DNA of 64,000 nt from Rhynchopus euleeides (Eukaryota; Euglenozoa; Diplonemea; Diplonemida; Diplonemidae), in contig OY723319.1 in NCBI GenBank assembly GCA_963210315.1, forward strand, positions 1,735,371 through 1,799,370. Direction: 5' to 3'. Position 1 is the stretch's first letter; each line of letters begins with the position of its first letter. Made by a program: the position numbers and the translations under genes. The notes under the pieces were generated by a model, which did not search any database, was not told the DNA's origin, and saw only the letters and a program-made list of their open reading frames with translations. Below are positions 61,801 to 64,000 of the stretch, piece after piece.

Positions 61801-64000
61801 CTTGAAAACCTGGAGCTGTGGGCATTGAGATTTCTGCAAACCTGGAGCTGTGGGCATTCAGATTCTTGAAACCTGGAGCTGTGGGCATTGAGATTCTGCA
61901 AACCTGGAGCTGTGGGCATTCAGATTCTTGAAAACCTGGAGCTGTGGGCATTGAGATTTCTGCAAACCTGGAGCTGTGGGCATTCAGATTCTTGAAAACC
62001 TGGAGCTGTGGGCATTGAGATTTCTGCAAACCTGGAGCTGTGGGCATTCAGATTCTTGAAAACCTGGAGCTGTGGGCATTGAGATTTCTGCAAACCTGGA
62101 GCTGTGGGCATTCAGATTTCTGCAAACCTGGAGCTGTGGGCATTCAGATTCTTGAAAACCTGGAGCTGTGGGCATTGAGATTTCTGCAAACCTGGAGCTG
62201 TGGGCATTCAGATTCTTGAAAACCTGGAGCTGTGGGCATTGAGATTTCTGCAAACCTGGAGCTGTGGGCATTCAGATTCTTGAAAACCTGGAGCTGTGGG
62301 CATTGAGATTTCTGCAAACCTGGAGCTGTGGGCATACAGATTTCTGCAAACCTGGAGCTGTGGGCATTCAGATTCTTGAAAACCTGGAGCTGTGGGCATT
62401 GAGATTTCTGCAAACCTGGAGCTGTGGGCATTCAGATTCTTGAAAACCTGGAGCTGTGGGCATTGAGATTTCTGCAAACCTGGAGCTGTGGGCATTCAGA
62501 TTCTTGAAAACCTGGAGCTGTGGGCATTGAGATTTCTGCAAACCTGGAGCTGTGGGCATTCAGATTCTTGAAAACCTGGAGCTGTGGGCATTGAGATTTC
62601 TGCAAACCTGGAGCTGTGGGCATTCAGATTCTTGAAAACCTGGAGCTGTGGGCATTGAGATTTCTGCAAACCTGGAGCTGTGGGCATTCAGATTCTTGAA
62701 AACCTGGAGCTGTGGGCATTGAGATTTCTGCAAACCTGGAGCTGTGGGCATTCAGATTCTTGAAAACCTGGAGCTGTGGGCATTGAGATTTCTGCAAACC
62801 TGGAGCTGTGGGCATTCAGATTCTTGAAAACCTGGAGCTGTGGGCATTGAGATTTCTGCAAACCTGGAGCTGTGGGCATACAGATTTCTGCAAACCTGGA
62901 GCTGTGGGCATTCAGATTCTTGAAAACCTGGAGCTGTGGGCATTGAGATTTCTGCAAACCTGGAGCTGTGGGCATTCAGATTCTTGAAAACCTGGAGCTG
63001 TGGGCATTGAGATTTCTGCAAACCTGGAGCTGTGGGCATTCAGATTCTTGAAAACCTGGAGCTGTGGGCATTGAGATTTCTGCAAACCTGGAGCTGTGGG
63101 CATTCAGATTCTTGAAAACCTGGAGCTGTGGGCATTGAGATTTCTGCAAACCTGGAGCTGTGGGCATACAGATTTCTGCAAACCTGGAGCTGTGGGCATT
63201 CAGATTCTTGAAAACCTGGAGCTGTGGGCATTGAGATTTCTGCAAACCTGGAGCTGTGGGCATTCAGATTCTTGAAAACCTGGAGCTGTGGGCATTGAGA
63301 TTTCTGCAAACCTGGAGCTGTGGGCATTCAGATTCTTGAAAACCTGGAGCTGTGGGCATTGAGATTTCTGCAAACCTGGAGCTGTGGGCATTCAGATTCT
63401 TGAAAACCTGGAGCTGTGGGCATTGAGATTTCTGCAAACCTGGAGCTGTGGGCATACAGATTTCTGCAAACCTGGAGCTGTGGGCATTCAGATTCTTGAA
63501 AACCTGGAGCTGTGGGCATTGAGATTTCTGCAAACCTGGAGCTGTGGGCATTCAGATTCTTGAAAACCTGGAGCTGTGGGCATTGAGATTTCTGCAAACC
63601 TGGAGCTGTGGGCATTCAGATTCTTGAAAACCTGGAGCTGTGGGCATTGAGATTTCTGCAAACCTGGAGCTGTGGGCATTCAGATTCTTGAAAACCTGGA
63701 GCTGTGGGCATTGAGATTTCTGCAAACCTGGAGCTGTGGGCATTCAGATTTCTGCAAACCTGGAGCTGTGGGCATTCAGATTCTTGAAAACCTGGAGCTG
63801 TGGGCATTGAGATTTCTGCAAACCTGGAGCTGTGGGCATTCAGATTCTTGAAAACCTGGAGCTGTGGGCATTGAGATTTCTGCAAACCTGGAGCTGTGGG
63901 CATTCAGATTCTTGAAAACCTGGAGCTGTGGGCATTGAGATTTCTGCAAACCTGGAGCTGTGGGCATTCAGATTCTTGAAAACCTGGAGCTGTGGGCATT
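49870..64000. repeat. 32-bp satellite array with higher-order structure
   Basis: More than 14 kb (about 440 monomers) reaching the window end. The constant part is CCTGGAGCTGTGGGCA. The variable part is either TTCAGATTCTTGAAAA (A) or TTGAGATTTCTGCAAA (B), with rarer forms having TACAG or GACAG. A and B mostly alternate, giving a 64-bp dimer. The same rare-variant pattern recurs exactly 2,176 bp apart (for example 52,571, 54,747, 56,923; GACAG variants at about 53,024, 55,200, 57,376), a 68-monomer higher-order repeat. Later GACAG variants are spaced 608 and 672 bp. Units near 49,870-49,935 are degenerate, marking the array edge. A few monomers with 1-bp deletions (about 60,779, 61,868, 61,893) shift the phase. 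Minus-strand frames repeat every 64 bp and are not genes. Confidence 0.95.

Noticed and set aside
49955..63967. Hundreds of 63-127-codon minus-strand frames starting MPTAPG
   Set aside because: They recur with the 32/64-bp satellite period, end at the same repeat-encoded stops, and carry no independent sequence.

Overview
This window comes from the nuclear genome of a microbial eukaryote. The evidence is two genes split by GT-AG introns, long gene-poor stretches full of microsatellites and transposon debris, a tyrosine-recombinase (DIRS-order) retrotransposon, secreted and membrane proteins with eukaryotic domain layouts (WD40, PDZ, MAPEG, EF-hand), and a satellite array of more than 14 kb. 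TGA, TAA and TAG all serve as stops. Base composition is GC-leaning with many C/G homopolymers. An alga or alveolate-type protist would fit, but I cannot name the lineage.

Layout. (1) 1-16,100: no convincing host gene. It holds (TC)n/(GA)n tracts, poly-C runs, six copies of a GC-rich hairpin repeat, a composite transposon-like block (about 4.8-8.8 kb), and a 1.6-kb element with terminal inverted repeats (11,387-12,993). (2) 16.36-17.90 kb: a two-exon gene joining an SRPBCC (polyketide-cyclase-like) domain, a coiled coil and a degenerate EF-hand pair. (3) 18.2-35.2 kb: a locus shaped by tandem duplication. It has two MAPEG (microsomal GST3-like) genes, three copies of a small unidentified gene (two with a predicted myristoylation N-terminus, one with a signal peptide), and a coiled-coil/PDZ gene. 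A truncated 5' copy of the PDZ gene is fused to the leader of MAPEG copy 2 and marks the duplication breakpoint. (4) 23.44-29.80 kb: an apparently intact PAT/Ngaro-type retrotransposon on the minus strand, inserted between MAPEG-2 and the second small gene. Its repeats have the split direct-repeat layout A1-ORFs-B1-A2-B2 with identical copies. The order is gag, tyrosine recombinase, RT/RNase H. Gag and recombinase lie in one frame, separated only by a UGA codon. A 2.1-kb minisatellite of 41-42-bp units fills the leader between A1 and gag. (5) 36.2-45.56 kb: a WD40 pseudogene relic, a duplicated coding-like block, small inverted-repeat elements, and a 2,014-residue type I membrane protein (signal peptide, two WD40-type propellers, a Pro/Ala/Thr stalk of about 1,200 residues, one membrane helix). 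(6) 45.6-49.9 kb: intergenic, with a 31-bp minisatellite and inverted repeats. (7) 49.87-64.0 kb: a near-perfect 32-bp satellite with 64-bp alternation and a 2,176-bp higher-order period, running off the window.

The window preserves a readable history: tandem duplication of a MAPEG/small-gene block, later element insertions with empty sites still visible in sister copies, and a replaced N-terminus in one paralogue. The retrotransposon's expression layout is the most unusual system here.
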